A DNA stretch of 64,000 nucleotides from Oceanobacillus limi (GCF_900111445.1 NZ_FOHE01000002.1:186001-250000); one strand, 5' to 3'. Counted from the stretch's first letter, positions 53,971 through 63,672 are shown. Notes: generated from the sequence alone by a model not told the origin. Program-made: numbers and translations.

Positions 53971-54732
53971 TTAAGTGTCACTCTTAAGTGTATTTCGAAT
54001 ATAAACTTTTAACCCCGTATATGATTCAGGGATTTTAGCCAAAAGATCTTTCACTTTTTCTATTTGCATTTTAAGAGCTTTTTCTAAGTCCGATTGACTT
54101 AAATCGATAGAATGATTCATTTTCGTATCCATCAATTTGTTCAAAAGGGAGTTTTCAGTTTCTAATTTTCCCAACTCTTGATTGATTCTATTAATTAACA
54201 TCCACTCTTGCGCAAATACATTCAGACCAGGCTGTTCTATATATTCTGCCACTTCTGTAACAAGAAGAGATTCGATCAGCTTTAGGTTTGTGAACCAATC
54301 ATCCACGGATTGAGCTTCTACATAATGAAGTTTCATCTTTCGCTCATTTATTTCCTTTATCGCTGTCGCGAGTGTTTTAATCATCCCAACATCATTAATC
54401 TCAGATAAAATTGAATAATAAAGGCCACTATAATAGTCTCCAGCTAAAACATTTAGCTGACCTTGAATTGGACGGATGAATTCACTTTTCTCTCTTGTTT
54501 GGTCTGGTACTAACTCATGCGTATCCAAAGCAATTTGAACGAGCATTGTTGTTAAAATGTACTTTTCTTTCTTATGAGAAGATAGTGACGTATTCATTAA
54601 AATTGTATATAAAATGAGTAATTTGTTTTCATCAATTACGGGCTTTTGAATATACTTTTTAAGATATGTATGATGAATTTTATCTTCTATCATTTTCTTA
54701 AGATGCTGCAATTCATTTGTAGTAGTTTGCAA
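53971..54732 (-). CDS. hepS: Heptaprenyl diphosphate synthase component I (TTG start)
   Basis: A 253-residue helical protein, the small regulatory subunit of heptaprenyl diphosphate synthase. [14 protein letters not shown] and the [19 protein letters not shown] area are its best conserved parts. It controls product length and has no catalytic motif of its own. I prefer TTG 54732, with AAGGTGAT about six bases upstream. This gives the family's usual length (251 in B. subtilis). ATG codons 13 or nine codons earlier are possible. Confidence 0.9.
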   Translation of the reverse strand: MQTTTNELQHLKKMIEDKIHHTYLKKYIQKPVIDENKLLILYTILMNTSLSSHKKEKYILTTMLVQIALDTHELVPDQTREKSEFIRPIQGQLNVLAGDYYSGLYYSILSEINDVGMIKTLATAIKEINERKMKLHYVEAQSVDDWFTNLKLIESLLVTEVAEYIEQPGLNVFAQEWMLINRINQELGKLETENSLLNKLMDTKMNHSIDLSQSDLEKALKMQIEKVKDLLAKIPESYTGLKVYIRNTLKSDT

Positions 54733-54942
54733 AGTAATCACCTTAGCCCTTTCAAGCATTCCTTCTTGCATTAGTAATTATAGCACAATTTATTTCTTAT
54801 GTAACGGGCAGGTCGACATAATACTTGTAGACGGTGCCACCATTTGAATTAATATATTGCGGTTTGGAAATTAGGAATGAAATCCACACCAAAAAATCCA
54901 CTACTTGCCTCACGTTTGCTAAAACTGCTGCCAATTGCAGGA

Positions 54943-55167
54943 CTATTCGTTTTCCATTTCTCCATGACTCGTTTGGATAACAGCTTTTCCTCTCACTTTC
55001 ACCGCTGAAGTATGTTCCGTAAATTGAGCAATCATAATTTCACCTTTATCCAACTTCTCTGAGTGATGAAATCGTGTGTCCGATCCCCTTGTAAGACCGA
55101 TTACATTTACTCCATCTTCTAGCGCCTTTATGACAAAATAATCCGACTTAGACACTGATTTTTCCAT
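54943..55167 (-). CDS. mtrB: Tryptophan RNA-binding attenuation protein (TRAP)
   Basis: A 74-residue protein, the subunit of the 11-mer TRAP ring. Residues such as [18 protein letters not shown], the THR-type RFHHSEKL, and [21 protein letters not shown] are typical. It binds (G/U)AG repeats of trp leader RNA when tryptophan is present. The first gene of the usual pair, mtrA (folE), is not found upstream, and no trp genes are in the window. The TRAP targets must be elsewhere. Confidence 0.95.
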   Translation of the reverse strand: MEKSVSKSDYFVIKALEDGVNVIGLTRGSDTRFHHSEKLDKGEIMIAQFTEHTSAVKVRGKAVIQTSHGEMENE

Positions 55168-55344
55168 TTAAATAATCCTCCTTTTTTCTAGTAAAGCAGA
55201 TGAATAGACGTATTGGTGAACATCTCACCAAACAAAAGCGTCTTCCCCTTTGATACGTTCACAATATAGTTTGACTGATACTCTATTCTATAATATAAGT
55301 TGATTAAATACCTCCACAAGAACAAATCCAAGAAGGGAATTCTA

Positions 55345-55375
55345 ATGAAAAAAGGGTGCGAAAAACGCACCCTTT
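55345..55375 (-). terminator. Terminator of hbs
   Basis: A perfect 10-bp GC-rich stem (55351-55360 with 55366-55375), an AAAAA loop and on the minus strand TTTTTTCATTAG. Confidence 0.88.
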
Positions 55376-55390
55376 AACCCTATGTACGTA

Positions 55391-55663
55391 TTATTTTACG
55401 CTGTCTTTAAGGGCTTTTCCTGGTTTGAAAGCAGGAACTTTGCTTGCAGGAATTTCAATTTCTTCTCCAGTTTGTGGATTACGTCCTTTACGTGCTGAAC
55501 GCTCACGTACTTCGAAATTACCAAACCCGATCAGCTGTACTTTTTCACCATTTTTAAGTGAATCCATGACAGCTTCGAATACTGCATCAACAGCATTTGT
55601 AGCATCTTTTTTGGATAGTTCACTTTTTTCAGCTACTGCATTAACTAAGTCTGTTTTGTTCAT
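55391..55663 (-). CDS. hbs: DNA-binding protein HU
   Basis: A 90-residue HU homologue that bends DNA. The N-terminal [19 protein letters not shown] and the DNA-binding arm [20 protein letters not shown] are typical. The ATG follows GGGAGGAGGTG, a near-perfect ribosome site for a highly expressed protein. The upstream 5' region has a short hairpin (CTTTCGC/GCGAAAG). It lies between spoIVA and mtrB as in B. subtilis. Confidence 0.97.
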   Translation of the reverse strand: MNKTDLVNAVAEKSELSKKDATNAVDAVFEAVMDSLKNGEKVQLIGFGNFEVRERSARKGRNPQTGEEIEIPASKVPAFKPGKALKDSVK

Positions 55664-56368
55664 GACATTCACCTCCTCCCTTGATAACTTCACTTTCGCT
55701 ATACGGCGAAAGCGGTTGTACAGATTAAGAACGTTCTATTTTCTTATCTGCCAATTAGTTTTAGGTCACATTGGAACAAATTCTATCATCATTTGTTTAC
55801 CAATTTACCATTTTTTATACCAAGAGCCACTAATTTTGGGTAGTGACAAGGCTAATATTAACCGAGTTCACTACAAAATTCAACAATAAATAGCGATTTT
55901 TTGCGATTTATTCCTTATTCTCTTCTATCATCATAGAAATAAAGAATACAAGGATTTGTATATATTATACGACAACCAAACGTGTAATTCCTTCTTTTGA
56001 TGCATAAAATTCCGGACAATATTGTTTGGCGATGAAACGTGTAGGGGATAAAGTTCGAAGTTTAATAAAAACGCATTAGAAATAGGAAATAGCGAGTTTC
56101 TAATAACAATAATTCTTTCAATCAACACGGATGGGTCGGTAACTTATTATAAATTTATTTATCTAGCTTTAACGGACCAATTGTTATAAAACAGTTTTGG
56201 AATTACTCTTATTTTATTACACAACCACTACCCACCTTGCCTCAAACGATATCAGTATATGCTAACAAAATGTGAATTTTTATTCAGAGGCTTACTTCTA
56301 GTTCGATGTGAATAAAAAAATAGCAGCGCTAGGCTGCTATTTTATCATTCTTCTATACTTCTATTCTT
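55664..56368. other. Gap between spoIVA and hbs
   Basis: A 705-base region with hbs promoters expected on the minus strand and the spoIVA terminator at 56314-56343. I see no supported gene. A 65-codon open frame at 55931-56128 has no ribosome site. The 5' leader of hbs holds the 7-bp hairpin CTTTCGC/GCGAAAG. Confidence 0.5.
56314..56343 (-). terminator. Terminator of spoIVA
   Basis: A perfect 11-bp stem (56317-56327 with 56333-56343) with a five-base loop. On the minus strand TTTTTTTATT follows. Confidence 0.88.
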
Positions 56369-57847
56369 CTATAGAATTATCGCTATTAATCCCCCAGAGC
56401 CTTCATTAATAATTCGCTCAAGCGTATCTTTCAATTTGTATCTAGCGTTTTCAGGCATTAAAGAGATTTTTGCTTGAATGCCTTCTCGTACAATTGAGCT
56501 TAGCGAACGGCCAAAGATATCTGATTCCCAAATAGATAATGGGTCTTCTTCAAAGTCTTGCATTAAGTAACGAACAAGCTCTTCACTTTGCTTTTCTGTA
56601 CCGATGATAGGTGCAAATTCAGACTCAACTTCCACTTTGATCATGTGAATAGAAGGAGCTACTGCTTTTAGACGAACGCCAAATCTAGAGCCTTGTCGAA
56701 TGATCTCCGGTTCATCTAGTTCCATGTCTTCTAAAACGGGAGCTGCAATCCCATACCCAGTTTGTTTAACCATTTGAAGGGCACCAGCAACTTGATCATA
56801 TTCACGTTTCGCATGGGCAAAATCTTGCATTAATTCTAATAGATGGTCTTTTCCTCTTATCTCTTCCCCAACAATTTCTTTCAAGATTTGGTCGTATAAG
56901 TAGTCTGGAGCATGTAAATCAATCTCAGCTACTCCTTCTCCCATCTCCATTCCAGCTAAGTTGGCTTTGTCAATATAATCATAGTCTGCAAAATGACCAA
57001 CGATTAGGTCCACATCTCTTAACCGCTTAATATCTTTTACAGTGGATTGAATAGCTTCTTGATAATTTTCTCGTAACCAATGATCTTCACGAAGCACCAT
57101 TACCCAGCTAGGTAGATTCACATTTACTTCCAGCACTGGGAATTCATATAATGCTTCACGTAAAACATTATATACATCGTGCTCTGTCATGGATTCAATG
57201 CTCATAGATAATACTGGAATATCATATTCCTCAGAAAGGTCTTGTCTTAACAGTTCTGTTTCTTGACTTGTAGGCTTCGTTGAGTTAACAACCATAATAA
57301 ATGGCTTACCTACTTCTTTTAGTTCTTCTACTACCCTCGCTTCTGCTTCCACGTAATCATCTCGAGGAATCTCTCCTATAGAGCCATCTGTAGTTACGAC
57401 AACACCAATTGTCGAGTGTTCTTGAATAACCTTCCGTGTTCCGATTTCAGCTGCATCATGGAATGGAATCGGGTCTTCATACCAAGGAGTATTAATCATT
57501 CTTGGGCCATTCTCATCTTCAAACCCTTTTGCACCTTCTACTGCATACCCTACACAATCTACTAATCTAATATTTACGTCTAAGCCTTCATCCACATTTA
57601 CACTTACTGCTTGATTAGGGATGAACTTAGGTTCTGTTGTCATGATCGTTTTACCAGCTGCACTTTGAGGTAGTTCATCCTGTGCACGCGCTCTCTCACT
57701 CTCTTCCTCAATATTTGGCAGGACACCCAACTCCATGAATTTCTTGATGAATGTTGATTTACCTGTGCGGACAGCTCCTACAATACCTAAATAAATATCT
57801 CCATCCGTCCGTTTTGAAATATCTTTAAAAATATCAATCTTCTCCAA
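56369..57847 (-). CDS. spoIVA: Stage IV sporulation ATPase SpoIVA
   Basis: A 492-residue morphogenetic ATPase that polymerises into the basement layer of the spore coat. The Walker A loop is G24-AVRTGKS31, followed by TTEPKFIPNQAV and a DCVGYAVEG Walker B-like block. The C-terminal end (GLIAIIL) is the conserved anchor. The TTG start follows GGGAGGGG and gives exactly the B. subtilis length. A candidate SigE promoter lies about 55 bases upstream. Confidence 0.97.
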   Translation of the reverse strand: MEKIDIFKDISKRTDGDIYLGIVGAVRTGKSTFIKKFMELGVLPNIEEESERARAQDELPQSAAGKTIMTTEPKFIPNQAVSVNVDEGLDVNIRLVDCVGYAVEGAKGFEDENGPRMINTPWYEDPIPFHDAAEIGTRKVIQEHSTIGVVVTTDGSIGEIPRDDYVEAEARVVEELKEVGKPFIMVVNSTKPTSQETELLRQDLSEEYDIPVLSMSIESMTEHDVYNVLREALYEFPVLEVNVNLPSWVMVLREDHWLRENYQEAIQSTVKDIKRLRDVDLIVGHFADYDYIDKANLAGMEMGEGVAEIDLHAPDYLYDQILKEIVGEEIRGKDHLLELMQDFAHAKREYDQVAGALQMVKQTGYGIAAPVLEDMELDEPEIIRQGSRFGVRLKAVAPSIHMIKVEVESEFAPIIGTEKQSEELVRYLMQDFEEDPLSIWESDIFGRSLSSIVREGIQAKISLMPENARYKLKDTLERIINEGSGGLIAIIL

Positions 57848-57909
57848 ACGATCCCCTCCCGATCTCACTACAATATTAATAAACAAACTACGAATAATTG
57901 ACATTACAA

Positions 57910-57940
57910 TTCTATGATGTTGTCCTATCAAATTATGACT
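57910..57940 (-). promoter_or_regulatory. Candidate SigE promoter of spoIVA
   Basis: On the minus strand GTCATAATTT (-35, at 57931-57940) and CATAGAAT (-10, at 57910-57917) are separated by 13 bases. This resembles SigE (about KMATATTT and CATACAHT). The predicted start is near 57903, about 55 bases before the TTG. Known in B. subtilis: spoIVA is transcribed by SigE. Confidence 0.5.
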
Positions 57941-58023
57941 TAATATGTGTAAAAGAAATTAATTAATGGGAAAAAATTATCATTCGTAATTTGGTGTTTG
58001 CCACAAATCAAGAACAGGTTATA

Positions 58024-58070
58024 AGAAAAACTAGCTTATCATCATACCCTCATGATAGTAAGCTCTAGTT
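58024..58070 (-). terminator. Hairpin terminator downstream of the repeat
   Basis: AACTAG at 58029-58034 pairs with CTAGTT at 58065-58070, with an inner AGCTTA/TAAGCT and ATCAT/ATGAT. On the minus strand TTTTTCTTAT follows. Confidence 0.65.
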
Positions 58071-58112
58071 ATGCTTATGTAGGCGGAAGATAATTTATAC
58101 TATTTTTCCACC

Positions 58113-58146
58113 TAAAAAACCCTTGCAACAATATATGTTACAAGGG
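58113..58146 (-). terminator. Hairpin terminator of the yphF transcript
   Basis: CCCTTGCAACA at 58120-58130 and TGTTACAAGGG at 58136-58146 (one mismatch). On the minus strand TTTTTTAGG follows. Confidence 0.75.
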
Positions 58147-58174
58147 AAATAATATGATAAAATAATCGAATTTA

Positions 58175-58368
58175 TAACGCATAAAACTGGCAGGCCCCGA
58201 TATACATGCGACTTCTTGAGCATCGTCGGCACTAGCACGTCCTGGGCCTCGTAACCCTCCTCTTCAATGCTACGGGGTAACAAGTGCGGTTAAATGGGGG
58301 ATCAGCGGACCCGATTTGCTCATATAAAGATCAGTGGGGTTGAAGAAACCACCTACTAATTGATGATT
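58175..58368. repeat. GC-richer intergenic repeat, copy 3 (probable)
   Basis: About 190 GC-richer bases at the 3' end of yphF. On the minus strand, CAGGACGTGCTAGTGCCGA (at about 58226-58244) resembles the internal CAGGAAGTCCTAGTGTCGA of copy 1. A second hairpin (AGTGGGG with CCACCTACT, 58333-58356) lies at the other end. It shares the gene-3'-end placement of copies 1 and 2, but the orientation and most of the body differ, so the relationship is only partly supported. Confidence 0.5.
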
Positions 58369-58372
58369 CACT

Positions 58373-59098
58373 TTATTGGCCATTCATAAAAACTGGTTCT
58401 CCATCTTTAATCGTATATGGTAAGGAATAAACAGGAACAAATGGCGTATTTTCTGCTATTAGATACCTTATATCGTCTCCTTCTTCAAACACATGATCAA
58501 AATCACCAAGTGCCTTTTGTAAATCAATTCGATAATCTATATACAGCTTTCCATCCGTATCCATAATAATTGGAAGGTGCTCGTTAGAATACGGACTAAT
58601 AATAGATAACGGTTCATCAAAACCTAATGTTTGATAATCTATCGTAAATAACCCTTCTGCAATCTCTTCTCCAAAAGGTGGATAAATATGTTTGTTTCGG
58701 TAACCATCCAAGTGCACATTAGCTTTTCTCAGTTCCTCTGTTACTCGTAAATCAATTAACTTGACTTGTGGATCATCTTCTGGGTAGATAAGTGTATATT
58801 GATACACTCCACCATTTTCAAATGAATTCCCTGGTAATTCGGTTAATACATTCTCTTCTTTCATTGCTGAAAAATCAATTAAGTATTTCTCAAATATTGG
58901 AGTGTCACTTGATTTAGTTTTAATAGGTAATAACCCATTTGTTCGTTCTTGATACTGTTCTACCGCGTTCTGAACGGATTCTAACTGTACTTCATTAGGT
59001 TGCTGATTTTCCTTCCTTTGATCATCCGGATATAAACAGCCACTTAGTAACGATAGTAACAGTAACAAAATACCGACATGTTTATATGTGCGTTTCAT
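58373..59098 (-). CDS. yphF: YphF lipoprotein
   Basis: A 241-residue secreted lipoprotein: a signal peptide with the lipobox LLSGC (lipidated C21), then a soluble domain with FSAMKEENVLTELPGNSFENGGVYQYTL (split here: LTELPGNSFENGG). It matches B. subtilis YphF by order (spoIVA-yphF-yphE-gpsA) and length. The function is unknown; a sporulation role has been proposed only from location. Confidence 0.85.
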   Translation of the reverse strand: MKRTYKHVGILLLLLSLLSGCLYPDDQRKENQQPNEVQLESVQNAVEQYQERTNGLLPIKTKSSDTPIFEKYLIDFSAMKEENVLTELPGNSFENGGVYQYTLIYPEDDPQVKLIDLRVTEELRKANVHLDGYRNKHIYPPFGEEIAEGLFTIDYQTLGFDEPLSIISPYSNEHLPIIMDTDGKLYIDYRIDLQKALGDFDHVFEEGDDIRYLIAENTPFVPVYSLPYTIKDGEPVFMNGQ

Positions 59099-59117
59099 TA
59101 TAGTCCTCCTCTATGTA

Positions 59118-59315
59118 TCACCCAGTTGGTCCACTAAATACTATAAATAGAATAATAATTGCTCCTAAAAATAAAGACGCATAAGCCAATAAAGCAATAA
59201 AGCCAGCTAAAATTCCTTTTAATTTATATCGGCTAAGTAAAATGAGTCCTATGGCTAAGATTAATAATCCCATGCCACCAAAAGAAATCCACATATTTAA
59301 CATCGATTGAGACAT
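59118..59315 (-). CDS. yphE: YphE membrane protein (DUF2768)
   Basis: A 65-residue protein with two membrane helices (about 10-29 and 36-60) and no other motif. It matches YphE/DUF2768 by size, helix placement and context. An extended -10 box (TGATATAAT) lies at about 59359-59367 upstream on the minus strand. The function is unknown. It is 19 bases ahead of yphF. Confidence 0.85.
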   Translation of the reverse strand: MSQSMLNMWISFGGMGLLILAIGLILLSRYKLKGILAGFIALLAYASLFLGAIIILFIVFSGPTG

Positions 59316-59774
59316 ATTTCCACTCCTTAATAAAAACCTTTATATCACTGCACATGGTATTATATCACAAGCCTTCGACATCAAGCATCAAAAAACGCAG
59401 AAGATAACTTGTACAATATTAAAATGAGTTTGATTCCTTAGCAAAAGTCTGCAAACGCGTATTCAAAAGGATAATTTTAGAATAGAAAATGTCCAGGGTA
59501 ACATCGTTTAAGCAGCAGAACGCACAAAGTAAAGACGAGCATAAGAAATACTACCCAGTGTTTATCACATGTTAATAATGGGCTTTTCTTTACCAAGGGA
59601 ACTGATAAAATGTTAACTTATTGATATCCCTAAATATAAAAATCCGGGATAAAGAGGGGCCGTCTTTATCCCGGTCGACTAAATAATACCCAAAGCAACC
59701 CTATCTATGAATGCTTGTGCGTTTCATTTTATGCGAGTAGACACGAGGTTGCATCCTCACTTGCCCAGAAACGT
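59316..59774. other. Gap between spoVIF and yphE
   Basis: About 460 bases. It holds the yphE promoter area and the spoVIF terminator (59636-59674). I see no gene with a ribosome site. Confidence 0.5.
59636..59674 (-). terminator. Terminator of spoVIF
   Basis: A perfect 11-bp stem (59644-59654 with 59664-59674). On the minus strand ATTTTTATATT follows. Confidence 0.85.
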
Positions 59775-60035
59775 CTATTTTTTAAATAATTGGTTTAAGC
59801 TGTTCATATCCATTGGTACCTTGTTGCTAGTTATCGACTTAACGATTTTATCTTCCTTTTCTTTTGAAACTGGTTTATTCGCCATTTTCGATAGGTGGCG
59901 CACCAATTTTCTAACGGTTTTTTCATCTGAAAAGTCTGCGTTTTTTACGGAATCTGCAACTTTATAAATATCCTTTGGATCAATATTTGCATCTGATTGT
60001 AATTTATCAAAAACATTTTTGTGTTTATTGCTCAC
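59775..60035 (-). CDS. spoVIF: Stage VI sporulation protein F
   Basis: An 86-residue helical protein of the SpoVIF family (B. subtilis YjcC), which is needed for proper spore coat assembly. The middle DEKTVRKLVRHLSKMANKPV and KEDKIVKSITSNKVP are typical. The start is GTG with GGAGG seven bases upstream. In B. subtilis this gene sits elsewhere (yjcC), while here it lies between gpsA and yphE. Confidence 0.88.
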   Translation of the reverse strand: MSNKHKNVFDKLQSDANIDPKDIYKVADSVKNADFSDEKTVRKLVRHLSKMANKPVSKEKEDKIVKSITSNKVPMDMNSLNQLFKK

Positions 60036-60093
60036 ACGCTCGCCTCCTTGCTATAGTAATTCAAAATAGTATATGCAAGGTAAGCGTTGGTTG

Positions 60094-61131
60094 TTATCGT
60101 GTATAGCGATTACGTAGTAAAGTTGCTAAATCATCCATTTCTTCACGTTTATTTCGATTCATTAATTGTTCAACAACCTCTCTAGGCTTCTTGTCGTTAA
60201 ATAAGATTTCATAAATACCATTCGTAATAGGCATTTCAACTTTTTGTTCCGATGCAAATTGATAAGCTGCCTTTGCTGTTCGTACTCCTTCAACTACCAT
60301 ACCCATTTGATCAAGTACTTCATTCAGGTTTCTTCCTTTACCTAGCAAGTTACCTGCTCGCCAGTTTCTACTGTGAACACTCGTACACGTTACAATTAAG
60401 TCCCCTACTCCAGGCAAACCTAAAAAACTAAGCGGGTTTGCACCAAGGGATGTACCAAGTCTTGTTATTTCAGCTAAACCTCTTGTAATAAGTGCTGCTT
60501 TGGCATTATCTCCGTACCCGAGACCGTCTGAAATACCGGCACCTAGAGCAATAATGTTCTTTAAAGCTCCGCCCAGTTCAATACCGATGACATCGTTACT
60601 CGTGTAAACACGAAAAGCATCATTAAAAAATAATTCTTGTGCTCCTTTCGCGTTTTCTTCATTAATTGAAGCTACCGTAACTGTAGTAGGTTGTCGCATT
60701 GCTACCTCTTCTGCATGACTTGGACCAGATAAAACGACAATATCCTCGTATTTATAAGAATCCATTTCTTCATCAATAAGCTGTGATACCCTTTTTAGTG
60801 TCCCAGGTTCAATCCCTTTGGAAGCATGTGTAATACGCACTGGGTGGTTGACAATTTTATTTAAATCATTACAAACTTCCCTAATTGCTTTTGTCGGTAC
60901 AACTAATATAATATCAGATACATCCTCCAATGCCTCTTCCAACACATGGTACGCTTTTATTTTTTCTGGAATCATAATTTCCAAATACTTTTCGTTTTTA
61001 TGTGTCGAATTGATGATTTCTGCCTGGTCTTTAGAATGTGTCCACAAGCGGACATCATGTCCATTATCAGCTAATACGATACTTAGTGCAGTACCCCAAC
61101 TTCCTGCACCTAATACAGCAACTTTAGACAT
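60094..61131 (-). CDS. gpsA: Glycerol-3-phosphate dehydrogenase (NAD(P)+)
   Basis: A 345-residue dehydrogenase that makes sn-glycerol 3-phosphate for phospholipids. The dinucleotide loop is G8-AGSWG. The catalytic Lys lies in GGALKNIIALGAG, and the C-terminal domain includes GLGYGDNAKAALITRGLAEI (split). The next gene to the right, der, ends 12 bases away. The order der-gpsA-yphE is conserved. Confidence 0.96.
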   Translation of the reverse strand: MSKVAVLGAGSWGTALSIVLADNGHDVRLWTHSKDQAEIINSTHKNEKYLEIMIPEKIKAYHVLEEALEDVSDIILVVPTKAIREVCNDLNKIVNHPVRITHASKGIEPGTLKRVSQLIDEEMDSYKYEDIVVLSGPSHAEEVAMRQPTTVTVASINEENAKGAQELFFNDAFRVYTSNDVIGIELGGALKNIIALGAGISDGLGYGDNAKAALITRGLAEITRLGTSLGANPLSFLGLPGVGDLIVTCTSVHSRNWRAGNLLGKGRNLNEVLDQMGMVVEGVRTAKAAYQFASEQKVEMPITNGIYEILFNDKKPREVVEQLMNRNKREEMDDLATLLRNRYTR

Positions 61132-61143
61132 TATTATTCCCCC

Positions 61144-62454
61144 TTATTGACGCTTTCGTGCAAATATTTTTATAGGTGTTCCTACAAATCCAAATGCATC
61201 TCTTATTTTATTTTCAAGAAAACGCTGATAAGAAAAATGCATTAACTCGGGCTCATTAACGAAGACCACAAAGCTAGGTGGTTTTACAGCTACTTGCGTT
61301 GCATAAAGTACTTTTAATCTTCTTCCTTTTACCGTAGGCGTTGGATTCATAGCGATTGCATCCATAATAACATCATTTAATACATTAGTCGGAATTCGTT
61401 TTGCATGATTTTCACTGGCCACTTTTACAGAAGGCAGCAATGTATGTAATCTTTTCTTCGTTTTAGCAGACAAAAAGACTACTGGTGCATAATCTAGAAA
61501 TTGAAAATGCGCTCTTACTTTTTCTTCGAATTCCTTCATCGACTTCTCATTGGCTTCAACCGTGTCCCACTTATTAACTACAATAACGATAGCCCTACCA
61601 GCGTCATGGGCATATCCCGCTATCTTCTTATCCTGTTCTCGAATACCTGTCTCTGCATCTATTAATACCAGTACAACGTCAGATCGTTCTATAGCTCTTA
61701 AAGCTCGTAACACACTATACTTCTCCGTTGCCTCGTAAACCTTACCACGTTTACGCATTCCTGCCGTATCAATAATTACATAATCCTGATCATCCTTATG
61801 TAATTTTGTGTCGATGGCATCCCTTGTTGTTCCTTCTATTTCACTTACAATAACTCTTTCTTCATTTAACAGAGCATTGACTAGTGAAGATTTCCCTACA
61901 TTTGGTCGTCCAATAAGACTAAAGTAAATAGTTTCCTCATCAATTTCTTCTAACTCTTCTTGTGGAAAATGTTTAACTACCTCATCTAATAGATCTCCTA
62001 GTCCTAATCCATGTGCACCCGAGATTGGGAATGGTTGACCAAAACCTAAAGAATAATATTCATATATCTCATCGCGCATTTCTGGGTTATCAATTTTATT
62101 AACAGCTAAAACAACTGGTTTATTAGATTTAAATAGAAGCTTAGCAACTTCTTCATCAGCTGCTGTAATTCCTTCTTTACCATTTAACATAAAAATAATA
62201 ACGTCAGCTTCATCAATAGCCACTTCAGCTTGCTGACGCATTTGTATTAATAAGGGTTCATCTCCAATCTCTATTCCACCAGTGTCAATTACGTTGAAGG
62301 TTTTGGTTAACCACTCCGCTTGTGAGTATATTCTATCCCTCGTTACACCTGGTATATCTTCTACAATTGAAATTCTTTCCCCAACCAACCGATTAAATAT
62401 CGTTGATTTACCTACATTCGGTCTCCCGACAATTGCTACAACAGATTTCCTCAT
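61144..62454 (-). CDS. der: Ribosome assembly GTPase Der
   Basis: A 436-residue protein with two tandem G domains (P-loops GRPNVGKST at about residues 10-18 and GRPNVGKSS near residue 180) and a C-terminal KH-like domain (about 350-436). Both G domains have DTGG/DTAG and NKxD-type motifs (VNKIDN, VNKWDT). Der is essential for 50S ribosome assembly. It lies between the yphB pair and gpsA. Confidence 0.97.
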   Translation of the reverse strand: MRKSVVAIVGRPNVGKSTIFNRLVGERISIVEDIPGVTRDRIYSQAEWLTKTFNVIDTGGIEIGDEPLLIQMRQQAEVAIDEADVIIFMLNGKEGITAADEEVAKLLFKSNKPVVLAVNKIDNPEMRDEIYEYYSLGFGQPFPISGAHGLGLGDLLDEVVKHFPQEELEEIDEETIYFSLIGRPNVGKSSLVNALLNEERVIVSEIEGTTRDAIDTKLHKDDQDYVIIDTAGMRKRGKVYEATEKYSVLRALRAIERSDVVLVLIDAETGIREQDKKIAGYAHDAGRAIVIVVNKWDTVEANEKSMKEFEEKVRAHFQFLDYAPVVFLSAKTKKRLHTLLPSVKVASENHAKRIPTNVLNDVIMDAIAMNPTPTVKGRRLKVLYATQVAVKPPSFVVFVNEPELMHFSYQRFLENKIRDAFGFVGTPIKIFARKRQ

Positions 62455-62596
62455 GAAAGGAACATCCTTTCTCCATTACTTTTCTTAGCTATTATCCTTA
62501 ATAACTATATCCTATTCCTGCTTTTCATTGGCAAATATCACCATCGAAGCAAGTTTCACTTTATTCTAGCAAAAGTAAAAGATATTAACAATTGAT

Positions 62597-62782
62597 TTAA
62601 TGCTTAACGATAATAAATATTTCATCACTAAGTTTGTGTGCGATCCCATCTGTAATCGCTTCTAAGTTAGCGGCCATTTGCTCTAGTTCTTCTGTTTTTT
62701 CACAGATAAATATCGGTGCACCACCTGATATCCTTGATTCATTTAATGTTATTACAGCTAATATCGCTTTTTCGATTTCCAT
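62597..62782 (-). CDS. Capping-complex subunit for YIEGIA
   Basis: A 61-residue acidic helical protein. It is the small partner found after YIEGIA-family genes in spore formers (annotated as capping complex subunit for YIEGIA). RISGGAPIFICEKTEELEQMAANL is its conserved core (split here: ISGGAPIFIC). Its ATG shares a base with the upstream stop (TAATG), so translation is coupled. The function is inferred from the family name only. Confidence 0.75.
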   Translation of the reverse strand: MEIEKAILAVITLNESRISGGAPIFICEKTEELEQMAANLEAITDGIAHKLSDEIFIIVKH

Positions 62783-63672
62783 TAATTAGCCTCCTTATTA
62801 TGAACCTTTGATTGAGAAGGCATACGAATTGCATTTTCCAGTACTGGTACAGCACCTATAATCTTTTTTGCTCTTTCTACATCTCTTACCTGTGGAAGTA
62901 TAAAAATACCAATACGACCATCATCAAGGTCTCGTTTTATTAACGGAGTCAAAGCAGGTGTTCCTGAATCTCGAATGACACCTAATGAAATTGAGATATC
63001 ATGAAGTATCGCTTGCCTTTGACCCAAGTTCGCAATTGTCGTTATAGAATTCATATTTTTGGGTTTTAATACAAATCCCATCCCATATTTCCGGATTTCT
63101 TCTTGTCGTTCTTGTAGACCAATGTTCATAATATAAATATTATCAACATATAGACCAGCTCCATCAAAATGGACGGGGTGATGTTCAATTTCAACAATAT
63201 CCTTAATGGTTGAACCACTTTGGAGAAATTTCGCTATCAGTAAACTAATGATTGCCCCAACAATTGCAGCATATACATTCCATAATATATAGAATAACGT
63301 GCTAACAAATCCAGTGAAAATCACTAAATAATTTCTACTTTCAAATGAAATTGCAATACCCTCGATGTACGTTTTACCTCTTGGAACTAATTCAAATCCG
63401 TCAATTTCTGTAAGTGTATTTCTCTCCATATTTCTAACTTCCCTAAACTGCGTCGCAGCCACTGTTAAAAAAGTTACTGCCGTAAATTCCATTTCTAAAA
63501 TTGCTGGTACCGCCACAGCTCCAAGTGCTGCTGCAATAAATCCCAATGCTACATGGATTACCTTCCCATGTAAGTATGTGGGATATTGGCGATAGTCAGT
63601 TCGTAACATTAACATCCTACCTATCGTCCCTGCAATAACACCAAATACTATCGGATAAAGATATTCATTCAT
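62782..63672 (-). CDS. yphB: YIEGIA family protein (YphB)
   Basis: A 296-residue membrane protein with helices at about 1-20, 45-62, 118-135 and 140-160 and the name-giving motif YIEGIA at about residues 107-112. The C-terminal soluble part contains GRIGIFILPQV. In B. subtilis the corresponding gene yphB lies upstream of der and is linked to sporulation. It overlaps the preceding gene yphA by eight bases, and its small partner follows directly. Confidence 0.8.
   Translation of the reverse strand: MNEYLYPIVFGVIAGTIGRMLMLRTDYRQYPTYLHGKVIHVALGFIAAALGAVAVPAILEMEFTAVTFLTVAATQFREVRNMERNTLTEIDGFELVPRGKTYIEGIAISFESRNYLVIFTGFVSTLFYILWNVYAAIVGAIISLLIAKFLQSGSTIKDIVEIEHHPVHFDGAGLYVDNIYIMNIGLQERQEEIRKYGMGFVLKPKNMNSITTIANLGQRQAILHDISISLGVIRDSGTPALTPLIKRDLDDGRIGIFILPQVRDVERAKKIIGAVPVLENAIRMPSQSKVHNKEAN

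Larger units (their letters stand above)
57848..58372. other. Gap between yphF and spoIVA
   Basis: Contains the candidate SigE promoter of spoIVA, two hairpin terminators (58024-58070 and 58113-58146) and a GC-rich repeat (about 58175-58368). A 62-codon open frame (58095-58283) lies inside the repeat and is not a gene. Confidence 0.6.

Noticed and set aside
55188-55370. 60-codon open frame between mtrB and hbs
   Set aside because: It starts inside the hbs terminator and has no ribosome site.
55931-56128. 65-codon open frame on the minus strand between spoIVA and hbs
   Set aside because: No ribosome site, no family resemblance, and AT-rich composition like the surrounding non-coding DNA.
58095-58283. 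62-codon open frame downstream of yphF
   Set aside because: It lies within the GC-rich repeat and the terminator hairpin. No ribosome site.
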